A stretch of DNA of 36,602 nt from assembly GCF_900102515.1 (NCBI RefSeq), contig NZ_FMVS01000034.1, positions 1 through 36,602 on the forward strand. The letters run 5' to 3'. This document shows positions 21,216-29,719 of this stretch, piece after piece; within the stretch, counting starts at the first letter, position 1; each line of letters opens with the position of its first letter. The position numbers and the translations under genes are program-made. This DNA comes from Butyrivibrio sp. INlla14. Its GTDB lineage: Bacteria; Bacillota; Clostridia; Lachnospirales; Lachnospiraceae. A model generated the notes under the pieces. The model saw only the letters and a list, made by a program, of their open reading frames with translations, ran no database searches and had not been told where the DNA came from.

Positions 21216-22658
21216 TTACTCAGCCAATGCTTTTCTGCGAAGGATGAAGTAAGCTACTCCAGCAAGGATAAGTACACCACCGAAGATGTAGAAGATAGTT
21301 GTTCCGATACCACCTGTTGAAGGAAGAACAGAACCTGAGTTGTTCTCAACTGTTATTGTCTGAAGCTCAGTTGTCTCTGATACTGTTACTGGCTTTCTTA
21401 CTGTAAGAAGGTTATATCCTGTAGGAGCAACTTCCTCCTGAAGGTAGTACTGCTTGGCATCAAGACCAATGATAGTAGCCTCACCATTTTCGTCAACTGC
21501 TACATGAACACCATTTGCAGCTTCCTCAGCATTTGCAACTCTGTAAGCGTTTGCCTTAGCATCCCATACAAGCTTGATTTCGTTGCCATCTTTTTCATCA
21601 TCCCAAAGTGTAAATTCAGCACCTGTAAGAGGCTTCTTGTCTACTCCGTCAACCTTGAGGATATTAAATCCAAGAGTAACAACTGTAACTTCTTTTGTCT
21701 CAGCTGATGTATAGTTGTCATATTTGATATAAGCTGTGTTCTTTTCAGGAACAAGAACTACTGCCTTCTCATTAGGTGTACCTGTGTACTCAAGAACGAT
21801 TGTCTTTCCTGCATTTGCTGTAACAACTGCCTTGTCAATTGTAAGGCTGTAAATAACGTGTGTATCTATTGTCTCTGAAACTGACCAAGCATAAGTGCCT
21901 GTAAGAGCTGCACCGTCAACTGTAGCTGTTACTGCAGGGTTGATTGTAAGACCAACTGTAGCCTTATCATAAACTACAATGTCCTTATTCTCTACAGAAG
22001 CAGGAATCTTAACAGTTACAGTATAGTTGATAGGTGTCTTTGTATCAAACATTGAATCAACTGTTCTATCCTCGTCCTTAGTAACTGTAGGATATTCATT
22101 CTTTTCGTTGATTGTTACATTGCCAAGTGTCTGTAAAGCTGCCTTTGTTCCAAGTGATGAAAGAACAAGGTAATAACCAGGCTCAACTGAAACTGTAGCT
22201 GTCTTTGTAGCCTTGTTATCTGCACCTAAGTTATCGAATGTGCCGTGTGCAGAAGCTGCCTCCTTAAAAGCATCTGTGTTGAGCTTTTCAACTATTTCAG
22301 AAGCTGTTGTCTTGCTATCTGTAAGCTCAACATTCCAACGAGAGTTATCTGCTGACTTAGTCACTGTGAAAAGACCTGTATTAGTTAAGAGATCTGCAAG
22401 TGTTTTGCTCTCTACATAATAAGCTGCTGTTCCTGTCTGAAAAGCGCCATCATTTGATACGTTCTTTACATCAGCCTTTAAAATCTGATAGTAATCATAA
22501 GTAATTTCTGCAACATCTCCACTATTGTTGTTCTCATTAGTGATAGTGATAGATGTTGTTGCTGTTGTCTGTGCGTCTGTTGCCATTGCTGTGATACTTG
22601 CGCCCATGATCATGGTTGCTGCAAGTATGCCTGTGAGTAACTTCTTAAATCCTTTCAT
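21216..22658 (-). CDS. major pilin, SpaA type, LPSTGG anchored
   Basis: A 480-residue pilin backbone subunit. A signal peptide ends near AMA (26). An N-terminal domain and a middle domain (after YPTVTKDEDR) with the D-x-K-T-P-I style of isopeptide pilin domains follow. The C-terminal SpaA/Cna-B domain has an E-box YYLQEEVAPTGY (404-415), then LPSTGG at 445, a membrane helix and a basic tail. Lysines around YPTVTK could be the polymerisation site. The ribosome site AAAGGAG is strong. Class C sortase downstream and the large adhesin upstream support a sortase-built pilus. Confidence 0.93.
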   Translation of the reverse strand: MKGFKKLLTGILAATMIMGASITAMATDAQTTATTSITITNENNNSGDVAEITYDYYQILKADVKNVSNDGAFQTGTAAYYVESKTLADLLTNTGLFTVTKSADNSRWNVELTDSKTTASEIVEKLNTDAFKEAASAHGTFDNLGADNKATKTATVSVEPGYYLVLSSLGTKAALQTLGNVTINEKNEYPTVTKDEDRTVDSMFDTKTPINYTVTVKIPASVENKDIVVYDKATVGLTINPAVTATVDGAALTGTYAWSVSETIDTHVIYSLTIDKAVVTANAGKTIVLEYTGTPNEKAVVLVPEKNTAYIKYDNYTSAETKEVTVVTLGFNILKVDGVDKKPLTGAEFTLWDDEKDGNEIKLVWDAKANAYRVANAEEAANGVHVAVDENGEATIIGLDAKQYYLQEEVAPTGYNLLTVRKPVTVSETTELQTITVENNSGSVLPSTGGIGTTIFYIFGGVLILAGVAYFILRRKALAE

Positions 22659-22727
22659 TTCTTCTCTCCTTTGAATCTTGTGTTTTAGTTTAACTAGTTG
22701 TATTTAAAATCTCGCGATTCTAAAACC

Positions 22728-25700
22728 TTAAATATTTGTTTTCTTCCTCTTGTTAATAAGAAGCATTCCAATAAATGCAAGTGTGATCATCAGAACGCCC
22801 GATGTAGCAAAAGGAATTGTTCCAACACCGCCTGTAGAAGGAAGTGCGTATGTGCTGATGGCCTTGTTTGTAATAGTTACTGATCCATAGCTGTTATCAT
22901 TTCCAAGGTTCATCACATATCCAGTATCTGTCTGTCTTTCGTTTCCAATCTTGATCTTTTTCTGAGCATTACCATCTACAGCTACTCCTTGGTAGGTGTA
23001 AGTCACATGGAATGTGGATAAGTATTCATCCGGCTCTTTTACACAGTACTCATATTGACGGCCCTTCTCATCAGTAAGAGGAAGGTTATCAACTGTCTGT
23101 GTCCAGTTATTAGTTGCAGAAAGCTGAATTGTAGTGCCTTCATACAGTTTCCACTTTTTAGATCCAACCACTCTCTGCCAGATATAAAGCGTAAGTGACG
23201 TATGACTTGCTGAATTTTCATTGCCATCCTGATCAAGCCACTGTTTACTTACTGTTAGATTACCAACAAGCGAGTTGTTGAAGGCTATATCCTTAAGAGC
23301 ACCTATTGTCCATATCTGACCGAAGTCATTCATGAACTGAAGTGATGTATCAGGTCCAATTCCCAGGTATAGCTCACACTGACCAACCTGATTTGTAAAG
23401 GAACTATCTGTTGCATAGGTGATATCAGCTCCCAGGTACCAGAAATCTTCAACTACTGTCACTGTCTCATCTGCCTTACCTGTAGGATTGTGATAACTCT
23501 CCGGAAGAGTCATATTGCTATACTTGTAAGTCTTGTTGAACTGAGTGTACTTCTTGGTTACATGTACTTTTAAGTAGTAGGTCGTTGAGTCATACTTAAC
23601 ACCATTTACTCCGGTATTCTGCTCAGTAATCTTGTAGTAATACCAGCCTTCATACTTAAACGGTATGGAGCCAAAGTCCACTATAGCTGTATATTGTCCA
23701 GTCGTTGCATCAAGCTGAGCATTAGCAGATGATACGCTTACCTCAGTTCTCTCAGGCATTGGCTGAGCTCCAAGTACAGCCGTATCCATCTCCTGTCCCT
23801 CTGAGTTATAAGGAATATAACCATATCCCTCAATGTTAAATGTAAAGCTCTGACCTTCTGGCCACTTTCCACCAGAGAAGTTCTTGGTAACCTGTATTGG
23901 TCCAACAGGGATGCTATAGTAGTTGCATACCTGAACTGTCTGTATTGCTCCGCTTCCAACCTTCACATCAGAAGGTGCTTCATCTCGCTTACCATAAAGG
24001 TCGCGGGAGAAAACTTTTCGTAAATTATTACCGCCAGTACCATAAGAACTACTATTTGCATCACCATCAATTGTCACATCGTATTTTGTTACACGATACA
24101 GATGATGCTCATTATCTATTACCGTGCTGGTATTTGTATTCGGATCATAAGTAAATGTGAGGCCATCAGCCACTTCATCTACTGTATATGTTCCTGCCTT
24201 AAGTCCCTCAATAGTCCACTGTGCACTCTGGTTGTAGGTTACAACATAGGTCTTATCAGTCTCTTTATGGGTCTTTCCATCGTACTCAGTAGCAACTCCC
24301 TTACTATTGGCTCTTCCGGTAAATCCGGTAAAGACAATGTAATCCTTAGTCTCGTTATTGGTTATGCGGAACTTAACATTTGACAAAAGAGCTGTTCCAG
24401 TAGCATCTCTTACAAAGTCTGAACCAAAGTCATTGACAACCATCTTGTGGATTCTAAGCATCGTTGCATTTTTGCTGATGTTATAGAAAGCTTCCTTAGC
24501 TGATGAATGTCCTAGCTTTGATTCATTCTGCGCATTTATTCGGTGATTATCATTTGCATAGCCTGATGGCTTACCATTAAGTACCTTGTTTAGTTCATCC
24601 TTGGATAGTCTGTAGTAAACAATTTCGCTTATTTCTTTTTCAATTACTCCCAGAGCATTTTTCTTAGGATAGAACTTAACTTTTACAAGAATTCCACTCT
24701 CGTCTTTCTCATAGTCCTTGGATGTATCATTCTCAGTCAGAAGGAAGTAGTACTCCTGATTGCCATCATAGTACATATAGAATGGACTATCTGCCGGATT
24801 GGATACTGTGTACTTGATAGTATCTCCGACATTCTGAATATTGCTATCTATAGTAGCCCAGTGATCAGCCCATGCCTGGTAGTATCTCAGTGTAAATGAG
24901 AAAACCTGATTAGGATCGGGCTCCTGATTATCCACATACTTGTAAGCTACAATTTCAAATGGATGATTCTCAAGTCCTTTATTAGTAACCTCAAAGGTAG
25001 CCGCAGAATCAAGATAGCTTCTGAGATCCATCTTGTGGATTTCGCAGTACTTGTCTACTCTGTTTGCAATGATTGTTCCACTGTATGAGCCGTATACATT
25101 TATCGTCGCATCAGGAGCAATCAGAGTTCCTGAAAGAATATCCGTATTAACTGTTCCCTTGAATGGAACGTAATTGCCACTTGAATCCTTCTCAACAAGA
25201 TTTATCACAACGTGGTTGGCAGCCTGACTCCAGTCACCAGTTCCCTCTCCGTTATAGGTAAATTTATTAAGTGTATAATCCTTGGTTCCTGTAAGATCAA
25301 CATTGATCACGATAAGCTTATTTTCATCAAGCTTAAATCCTGTATTTACTGCGTAGTTGTTAGGATCTTTTGCATCCTTGAAGTATATGGTACTAAGATC
25401 CGTCTGAAGATTTCCATTTTCCTTGGTAGAAACTATGTTAACAACTTCAACATCCGCAAAATTGGCTGCATATACAAGCTTCTTGGATAATTCACTTGCA
25501 GTATTACGCATATCTCCAGCACTTACAGGCATTGCCTGATCTGTATATTCTGTGTATACGTAGTTGGTCCAACCATAGGAGCCATCAGCTTTTCTGCCAT
25601 ATACCTGATTCTGGTGGTATGTAACTCCTACATATGAGTTCCAGGAAGTTGGATAGTAAATTGTTGCTCCATCGACCTTCTGAAGAACATACTCTGCTGT

Positions 25701-27731
25701 GTAACTTCCAAGGCCAACAGTCTCAACATAGTTATCAGCAAAGGATCCAACTGTATCTGAAGGCGCTTCCGCTGAATTGCCGCCATAGCTTACTTCATAT
25801 TTACCGGCAAGTCCGCCTTCCATGACAGCTTCATCATTTTCATTAAGCTCAAATACATATAATCTTGGATATTTACCTGTCTTTAACAGTTCTCCGTAAT
25901 CAGCTGTATATTGTCCTTTACCATTAGCATCTGTAGTAATAGAAAACTCTGTCCCAGGTATCCTGTTCTTGCCATCAGGGTCAGAATACATAGCAAACTT
26001 AAATGTTGCCTCTTTAGGAGAGCCATCAACTACTTTGTAAACAGTGATCTTATACTCATCAAGGCTGTAGAACACTTTAGTAGAAATACCAATAGTAAAG
26101 TTCTGAATATTAGTAATCTCTCTTACCGCAATGTTAGCCTCACTGTGGTTGTTTCCACCGTTATAGGTATCAGCAACTACACCGAAATAAGTTGCATCGC
26201 CAAGACCTTTTATGATTTCCTTGGCTCTATATTCCTGATTGCCAACCCAGCTCCTGCCATCATCTGTATATTTGATTGCTGCATAAACTGAGAAAGACTC
26301 TGTCTCAAAAGACACAACGTCCTTATTATCTAAAAGTTCAACCTCAGCCTCTTTGAAAATCTCTACTGAGATGTCTGAGCTTGTTATGTCAGTAGCATCG
26401 CTTGTTGCATCAAGCTCCTGCATAATCTCTTCTGCAACAGGAAGGTGAACCAGGGCAACTTCATCGGAATTCTCTGTTCCAAGACCATCAGAAAGCTGCT
26501 TGTTATTAAAGCTGATTGATACTGAAACTGAACCGTCCTTAGGTTCATACTCGATATCCTCATACATGAAGGCGATATCAAAAAGAACTGTATTGTTGTC
26601 TGTATACTCAATTGCCTCAGCAGCGCCATTTGCAGCTGCTATCTTGTTGGCATTTTCGTTAAGTGCATCAATATAAGCTTCGTAATTATATCCTTCTGTT
26701 TCCTTATCCAGGGTCTTAACAGAAAGTTCTGCTCCCTCAGGAAGGATTCCTGGCTTGGAGAGCTTGACTGTTACAGTCACTTCATCGTTCTGATATACGA
26801 ACTCTTCCTTGGTATTTCCTGCAACATAGTTAAATACCAGATCAGTATCTTCTTCGATTTCTATTTCCTGACCATCAGAAGTCTTGGCTACATAGTAGGT
26901 ATATGTAAGCTCTTCTATAGTCTGTATTTCCTCATCTGTGCTGGCCGAAAAAGCTGCAGCAGAATCAGTCAAATTATCATTTTCATCATCTGCGCCAAGC
27001 TCAGCTATTGCTGTTTTCTTTTCAAGGCTTACTACCTTCTCTGAACCAATTGTTGCCTTTATGAAGAAGTAATTCTCAATCTCTTTTGCATCCTTGGTAA
27101 GATCAGCCTTGCCATCCTCAGAATCTATAACATATTCATAGCTGTCAGCTATTTCCTGACCGTCCGCATCAACAAATCTTGCAGTCAGGACAACATCTCT
27201 AACATCCTCAGCATTAATCTTTTTAACTGTCTTAACTTCCTCAGAGGAAGCGTTTGTGGAAGCATCTGTGCTCTCTTCATCTGATGAAACATAAGATGAA
27301 GCATCTGAAGCATCCTCGGATGAAGCTGAGTTTGAAGCATCTGTCTCAGATCCATCCTCCGGAATAACTTCAATAATTTCCTCCCAGGTTTTAGAAGTTT
27401 CAGTAGCAGCATCTTCACTACCTAGTTCTGAAACATCTAAGGTAACAATCTCGTCAGATGATTCTGTTACCTGTGTATCTTCTTGAGCAGCAGCTTTGTC
27501 AGCATTCATCTGCTCGATAAGACCCATTTCAAAATCGTCATCCGCAGTTTCAAGTACAAGCCCCACCTGCTTGGCTCCGTCTTCTGTCATAGCTGTTGCA
27601 GGCTTGTTCAAAAGATAAAGCGTTACCGTTCCAGTAAAAATCGAAACACACAAAGCAAAGGCCATCCATCTCCTATTACCGCGGTGCTTCTTTATGTAGT
27701 TTTGTGCGCGATTCTCGTCAACTTTGCGCAT
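22728..27731 (-). CDS. giant LPSTGG surface adhesin, probable pilus tip protein
   Basis: A 1667-residue cell-wall protein. A long basic N-region and signal helix (about 22-42) are followed by an acidic Ser/Asp/Ala-rich low-complexity stretch (about 120-165), beta-rich domains, and a choice-of-anchor-A-like domain around GTLIAPDATINVYGSYSG. Several prealbumin/Cna-B-type repeats come next, then a pilin isopeptide-linkage domain (PIQVTKNFSGGKWPEGQ to YYLKVHVTK) and a Cna-B domain starting LTVSKQWLDQDG. LPSTGG is at 1630, then a membrane helix and a basic tail. It is intact. Size, place before the major pilin and domain mix point to the tip adhesin; the ligand is unknown. Confidence 0.9.
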   Translation of the reverse strand: MRKVDENRAQNYIKKHRGNRRWMAFALCVSIFTGTVTLYLLNKPATAMTEDGAKQVGLVLETADDDFEMGLIEQMNADKAAAQEDTQVTESSDEIVTLDVSELGSEDAATETSKTWEEIIEVIPEDGSETDASNSASSEDASDASSYVSSDEESTDASTNASSEEVKTVKKINAEDVRDVVLTARFVDADGQEIADSYEYVIDSEDGKADLTKDAKEIENYFFIKATIGSEKVVSLEKKTAIAELGADDENDNLTDSAAAFSASTDEEIQTIEELTYTYYVAKTSDGQEIEIEEDTDLVFNYVAGNTKEEFVYQNDEVTVTVKLSKPGILPEGAELSVKTLDKETEGYNYEAYIDALNENANKIAAANGAAEAIEYTDNNTVLFDIAFMYEDIEYEPKDGSVSVSISFNNKQLSDGLGTENSDEVALVHLPVAEEIMQELDATSDATDITSSDISVEIFKEAEVELLDNKDVVSFETESFSVYAAIKYTDDGRSWVGNQEYRAKEIIKGLGDATYFGVVADTYNGGNNHSEANIAVREITNIQNFTIGISTKVFYSLDEYKITVYKVVDGSPKEATFKFAMYSDPDGKNRIPGTEFSITTDANGKGQYTADYGELLKTGKYPRLYVFELNENDEAVMEGGLAGKYEVSYGGNSAEAPSDTVGSFADNYVETVGLGSYTAEYVLQKVDGATIYYPTSWNSYVGVTYHQNQVYGRKADGSYGWTNYVYTEYTDQAMPVSAGDMRNTASELSKKLVYAANFADVEVVNIVSTKENGNLQTDLSTIYFKDAKDPNNYAVNTGFKLDENKLIVINVDLTGTKDYTLNKFTYNGEGTGDWSQAANHVVINLVEKDSSGNYVPFKGTVNTDILSGTLIAPDATINVYGSYSGTIIANRVDKYCEIHKMDLRSYLDSAATFEVTNKGLENHPFEIVAYKYVDNQEPDPNQVFSFTLRYYQAWADHWATIDSNIQNVGDTIKYTVSNPADSPFYMYYDGNQEYYFLLTENDTSKDYEKDESGILVKVKFYPKKNALGVIEKEISEIVYYRLSKDELNKVLNGKPSGYANDNHRINAQNESKLGHSSAKEAFYNISKNATMLRIHKMVVNDFGSDFVRDATGTALLSNVKFRITNNETKDYIVFTGFTGRANSKGVATEYDGKTHKETDKTYVVTYNQSAQWTIEGLKAGTYTVDEVADGLTFTYDPNTNTSTVIDNEHHLYRVTKYDVTIDGDANSSSYGTGGNNLRKVFSRDLYGKRDEAPSDVKVGSGAIQTVQVCNYYSIPVGPIQVTKNFSGGKWPEGQSFTFNIEGYGYIPYNSEGQEMDTAVLGAQPMPERTEVSVSSANAQLDATTGQYTAIVDFGSIPFKYEGWYYYKITEQNTGVNGVKYDSTTYYLKVHVTKKYTQFNKTYKYSNMTLPESYHNPTGKADETVTVVEDFWYLGADITYATDSSFTNQVGQCELYLGIGPDTSLQFMNDFGQIWTIGALKDIAFNNSLVGNLTVSKQWLDQDGNENSASHTSLTLYIWQRVVGSKKWKLYEGTTIQLSATNNWTQTVDNLPLTDEKGRQYEYCVKEPDEYLSTFHVTYTYQGVAVDGNAQKKIKIGNERQTDTGYVMNLGNDNSYGSVTITNKAISTYALPSTGGVGTIPFATSGVLMITLAFIGMLLINKRKKTNI

Positions 27732-27770
27732 GCTTCATTACCTCAAACTAAGTTTTCTATGCATGTATCT

Positions 27771-28349
27771 TCACAGGCCACCGAATTCACTGAATGGAAA
27801 TACCCTAAATACCACTTTGCCGATCAGCTGTTCCTTGGTTACGCATCCTACAACACTTGATCTTGAATCAATGGACACGCTTCTATGATCTCCCAAAACA
27901 AACCATCTGTTCTCGGGAACCTGATATGGAAATGTTATGTCAGTGGGCTCCAAGCTAAAATCTGATGCATAATCTTCAACTAGTTCAACTCCGTTAACTG
28001 AAACCTTACCATCTTCATCGATGTTCACCCAGTCTCCCGGGGAACCGATAACTCTTTTTACCAAAACTTTGTTGTTATAATAGAACGCCAGTAAATCTCC
28101 TACCTCAAACTCCTTGCTGTTCTGGGCTATGACTATCTGCCCCGTCTCAAGTGTAGGAGTCATACTGTCTCCTGTAACCTTCAAAACTGTAACAAAAAAG
28201 CTAGATACAAGAACCGCTAAAGCTGCCACAAAAACCACAACTATAAGTGTGTTGCGCAGAACCTTGCGGTATTCTTTTTTGCTGTTTTCCCTTTTAAGTT
28301 CCTTCCTCAGTTCATCTATCGAAGGTTTAAGGTTTTGTGTATCACTCAT
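27771..28349 (-). CDS. signal peptidase I
   Basis: A 192-residue type I signal peptidase. A basic N-terminus precedes one membrane helix (about 33-55), then an extracellular catalytic domain with Ser62 in GDSMTPTL and Lys98 in VLVKRVIG, the Ser/Lys dyad, and the GDHR box later. Such enzymes are often part of pilus operons and are needed to process or assemble pilins. It overlaps the coiled-coil gene upstream by 8 bases and precedes the adhesin gene by 39. It may be dedicated to the pilus rather than the housekeeping enzyme. Confidence 0.94.
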   Translation of the reverse strand: MSDTQNLKPSIDELRKELKRENSKKEYRKVLRNTLIVVVFVAALAVLVSSFFVTVLKVTGDSMTPTLETGQIVIAQNSKEFEVGDLLAFYYNNKVLVKRVIGSPGDWVNIDEDGKVSVNGVELVEDYASDFSLEPTDITFPYQVPENRWFVLGDHRSVSIDSRSSVVGCVTKEQLIGKVVFRVFPFSEFGGL

Positions 28350-29124
28350 CTTTTTTCTTTCTTGCAGAGGTACTCTTCCTGGGTTCCTTGATGTTATCTT
28401 CTGTAGTTTTCTTAGCAGTTGTTTTCCTTGATGTTGACTTTTCTACTGTCGCTTTCCTTGATGTCTTATCCTTTGTTGTCTTCTCCCTCGCTGCTTCTGT
28501 TATATCCACAGGAATTTCTTCCTGACTGTCATTCTTGTTCTCGCTCTCAGAAGCTTCTTCCAAAACTTCCTCGACTGTCTTGCCTGCCTTCTCGGCAATT
28601 TTCTGAAGCTGAAGCTCTTCTGCTCTCTTAACCTTGAGCCTTGAAGTTTCTATCTCCAGCATAAGTTCCTTGTATTCAGCCTCAGCGCTCTTTTTCAAAG
28701 TGCTGACATAAAGATCTGCTGCTCTCTGAGCCGACTCCATGATGCCTCCAAGCTTGATGGAAGCCTCAGCAAGAGACTGCGAATTCTCCATCTTAAAGAG
28801 CTTGTCGTCCACCTGCTCCTGCATCTGAGCTTTTTCTCTCTCAAGTCTTGCCTTGAGTCCTGCTATATCCTTGTCAAATTTCTCCTGCATCTGAGCCTTC
28901 TGTTCATTGAACTTGGCTCTCATCTCCGCCTTTTCTTCATCGAAGTTCCTTAGCATCTGTGCTCTCTCTTCAGCGAAATCATGCTGGAGTATCATTTTTT
29001 CTTTTTCTAATTCTTCCTTGAGTTCTGCTTCGTGCTGTTTAGCAGCCTCAGCTTCCTCGGAAAAAGAGATCATCATCTCTAATAGTTCTGCTCTGCTCAG
29101 CTTCTTAAGATTCAGTTCTGCCAT
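28342..29124 (-). CDS. coiled-coil protein with basic Lys/Thr tail, first gene of pilus operon
   Basis: A 260-residue cytoplasmic protein. Residues about 8-135 are one long charged coiled coil with repeated F-x-E-x-K-A-x-M units of about 11 residues. A DivIVA-like helical segment (about 135-185) follows, then an acidic stretch, then a highly basic tail with repeated KTT/SRK motifs resembling histone-H1-like or DNA-binding tails. There is no membrane segment. The start has GAAGGGCAGGG upstream and lies 21 bases after the last leader terminator. It may organise pilus assembly at a site in the cell; the role is inferred from position only. Confidence 0.82.
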   Translation of the reverse strand: MAELNLKKLSRAELLEMMISFSEEAEAAKQHEAELKEELEKEKMILQHDFAEERAQMLRNFDEEKAEMRAKFNEQKAQMQEKFDKDIAGLKARLEREKAQMQEQVDDKLFKMENSQSLAEASIKLGGIMESAQRAADLYVSTLKKSAEAEYKELMLEIETSRLKVKRAEELQLQKIAEKAGKTVEEVLEEASESENKNDSQEEIPVDITEAAREKTTKDKTSRKATVEKSTSRKTTAKKTTEDNIKEPRKSTSARKKKDE

Positions 29125-29144
29125 TTTCCCTGCCCTTCAAACGT

Positions 29145-29186
29145 AAAAAAAGGTATCTATCGCAGACAAACTTCGCGTAGATACCT
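29145..29186 (-). terminator. leader terminator T2, just before the first pilus gene
   Basis: On the minus strand AGGTATCTA and TAGATACCT form a perfect 9-bp stem with an inner CGC/GCG pair, followed by seven T residues. It ends 21 bases before the ATG at 29124, so it would stop transcription before any coding sequence unless antagonised. Confidence 0.82.
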
Positions 29187-29231
29187 CACAATAGTAATAA
29201 AAAGGCCTCGCAAAGCTTAAATTCCAGTCAC

Positions 29232-29339
29232 AAAAAAATAATTCCCTGTACTAAGTCTGCATAACCAATGCAGACCGTTCATCCATGAACTACTATGTAC
29301 TTTCATTTCTCCAAAAAAATAGACCGTCTGTGGGAATTA
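29232..29339 (-). terminator. leader terminator T1, long-range stem
   Basis: TAATTCCC (29332-29339) can pair with GGGAATTA (29239-29246), followed by seven T residues at 29232-29238. Inside lie GTTCAT-GG-ATGAAC (near 29276-29289) and a perfect 8-bp hairpin at 29255-29275. The 5' arm TAATTCCC falls in the loop of T0, so T0 and T1 may be linked. Confidence 0.55.
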
Positions 29340-29356
29340 CTTCTAACAGTTCGGCC
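29313..29356 (-). terminator. leader terminator T0, downstream of aptamer
   Basis: On the minus strand GGCCG-AA-CTGT pairs with ACAG-A-CGGTC, followed by TATTTTTTT. It begins about 20 bases after the c-di-GMP aptamer and is the most likely direct expression platform. Confidence 0.65.
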
Positions 29357-29365
29357 ATCATCATA

Positions 29366-29466
29366 GTGTCAAAAATGACACCAGCAACTGGCTATCTGGC
29401 ACTCAAATAAGTGCTTAAGACCCTTTAGCTTTGCGTCACCATCTTCCGATGGCTTTGCCTTTATAT
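29366..29466 (-). promoter_or_regulatory. c-di-GMP-I (GEMM-I) riboswitch
   Basis: The minus strand carries the GEMM-I core. AAAGGCAAAGCC (29451-29462) is followed by a CCATC-GGAA-GATGG stem with a GNRA tetraloop, then TGACGCAAAGC, then a second stem (GGTCTTAAG, with an inner CACT/AGTG hairpin) closing with AGATAGCC, and TTGC pairing back to GCAA. These are the conserved ligand-pocket and tetraloop-receptor elements. A GTGTCA/TGACAC hairpin follows at 29366-29381. Downstream are T0, T1 and T2 and then the pilus operon, so the riboswitch is predicted to set pilus expression by c-di-GMP. Confidence 0.92.
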
Positions 29467-29541
29467 TAAGTATGAATCTTAACTGTTTTAAGTTAATATT
29501 ATCCAGTGTTTAGCTAAGATTATTTCTCGCCGTGTAAGCCT

Positions 29542-29570
29542 AATATATACCTTGGCGAAATGAAATACAA
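29542..29570 (-). promoter_or_regulatory. candidate promoter of the pilus operon leader
   Basis: On the minus strand TTGTAT, a 17-bp spacer and TATATT. Transcription would start near 29535, about 70 bases before the aptamer core. No better match was found nearer the aptamer. Confidence 0.4.
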
Positions 29571-29601
29571 CTACTTTTTCAAAGTTTTTTCACAGTTTCC
29601 A

Positions 29602-29634
29602 GAAACAATAGAGCTGAACACCAGTCCAGCTCTA
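29602..29634 (-). terminator. terminator of flgE
   Basis: On the minus strand TAGAGCTG and CAGCTCTA form a perfect 8-bp stem (29609-29634), followed by TTGTTTCT. It lies about 85 bases after the flgE stop. Confidence 0.65.
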
Positions 29635-29719
29635 CGATTCAAAATTTCATGGAAATGTAAATTTTCTCACAGTTTCCTTTTTTTTATAAAAAGTTTATAC
29701 ATTTTTATACTATTTACCA

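Noticed and set aside
27185..27418. 77-codon Leu/Met-rich frame inside the adhesin gene
   Set aside because: It is an alternative-frame reading of the Ser/Asp-rich low-complexity segment, not a gene.
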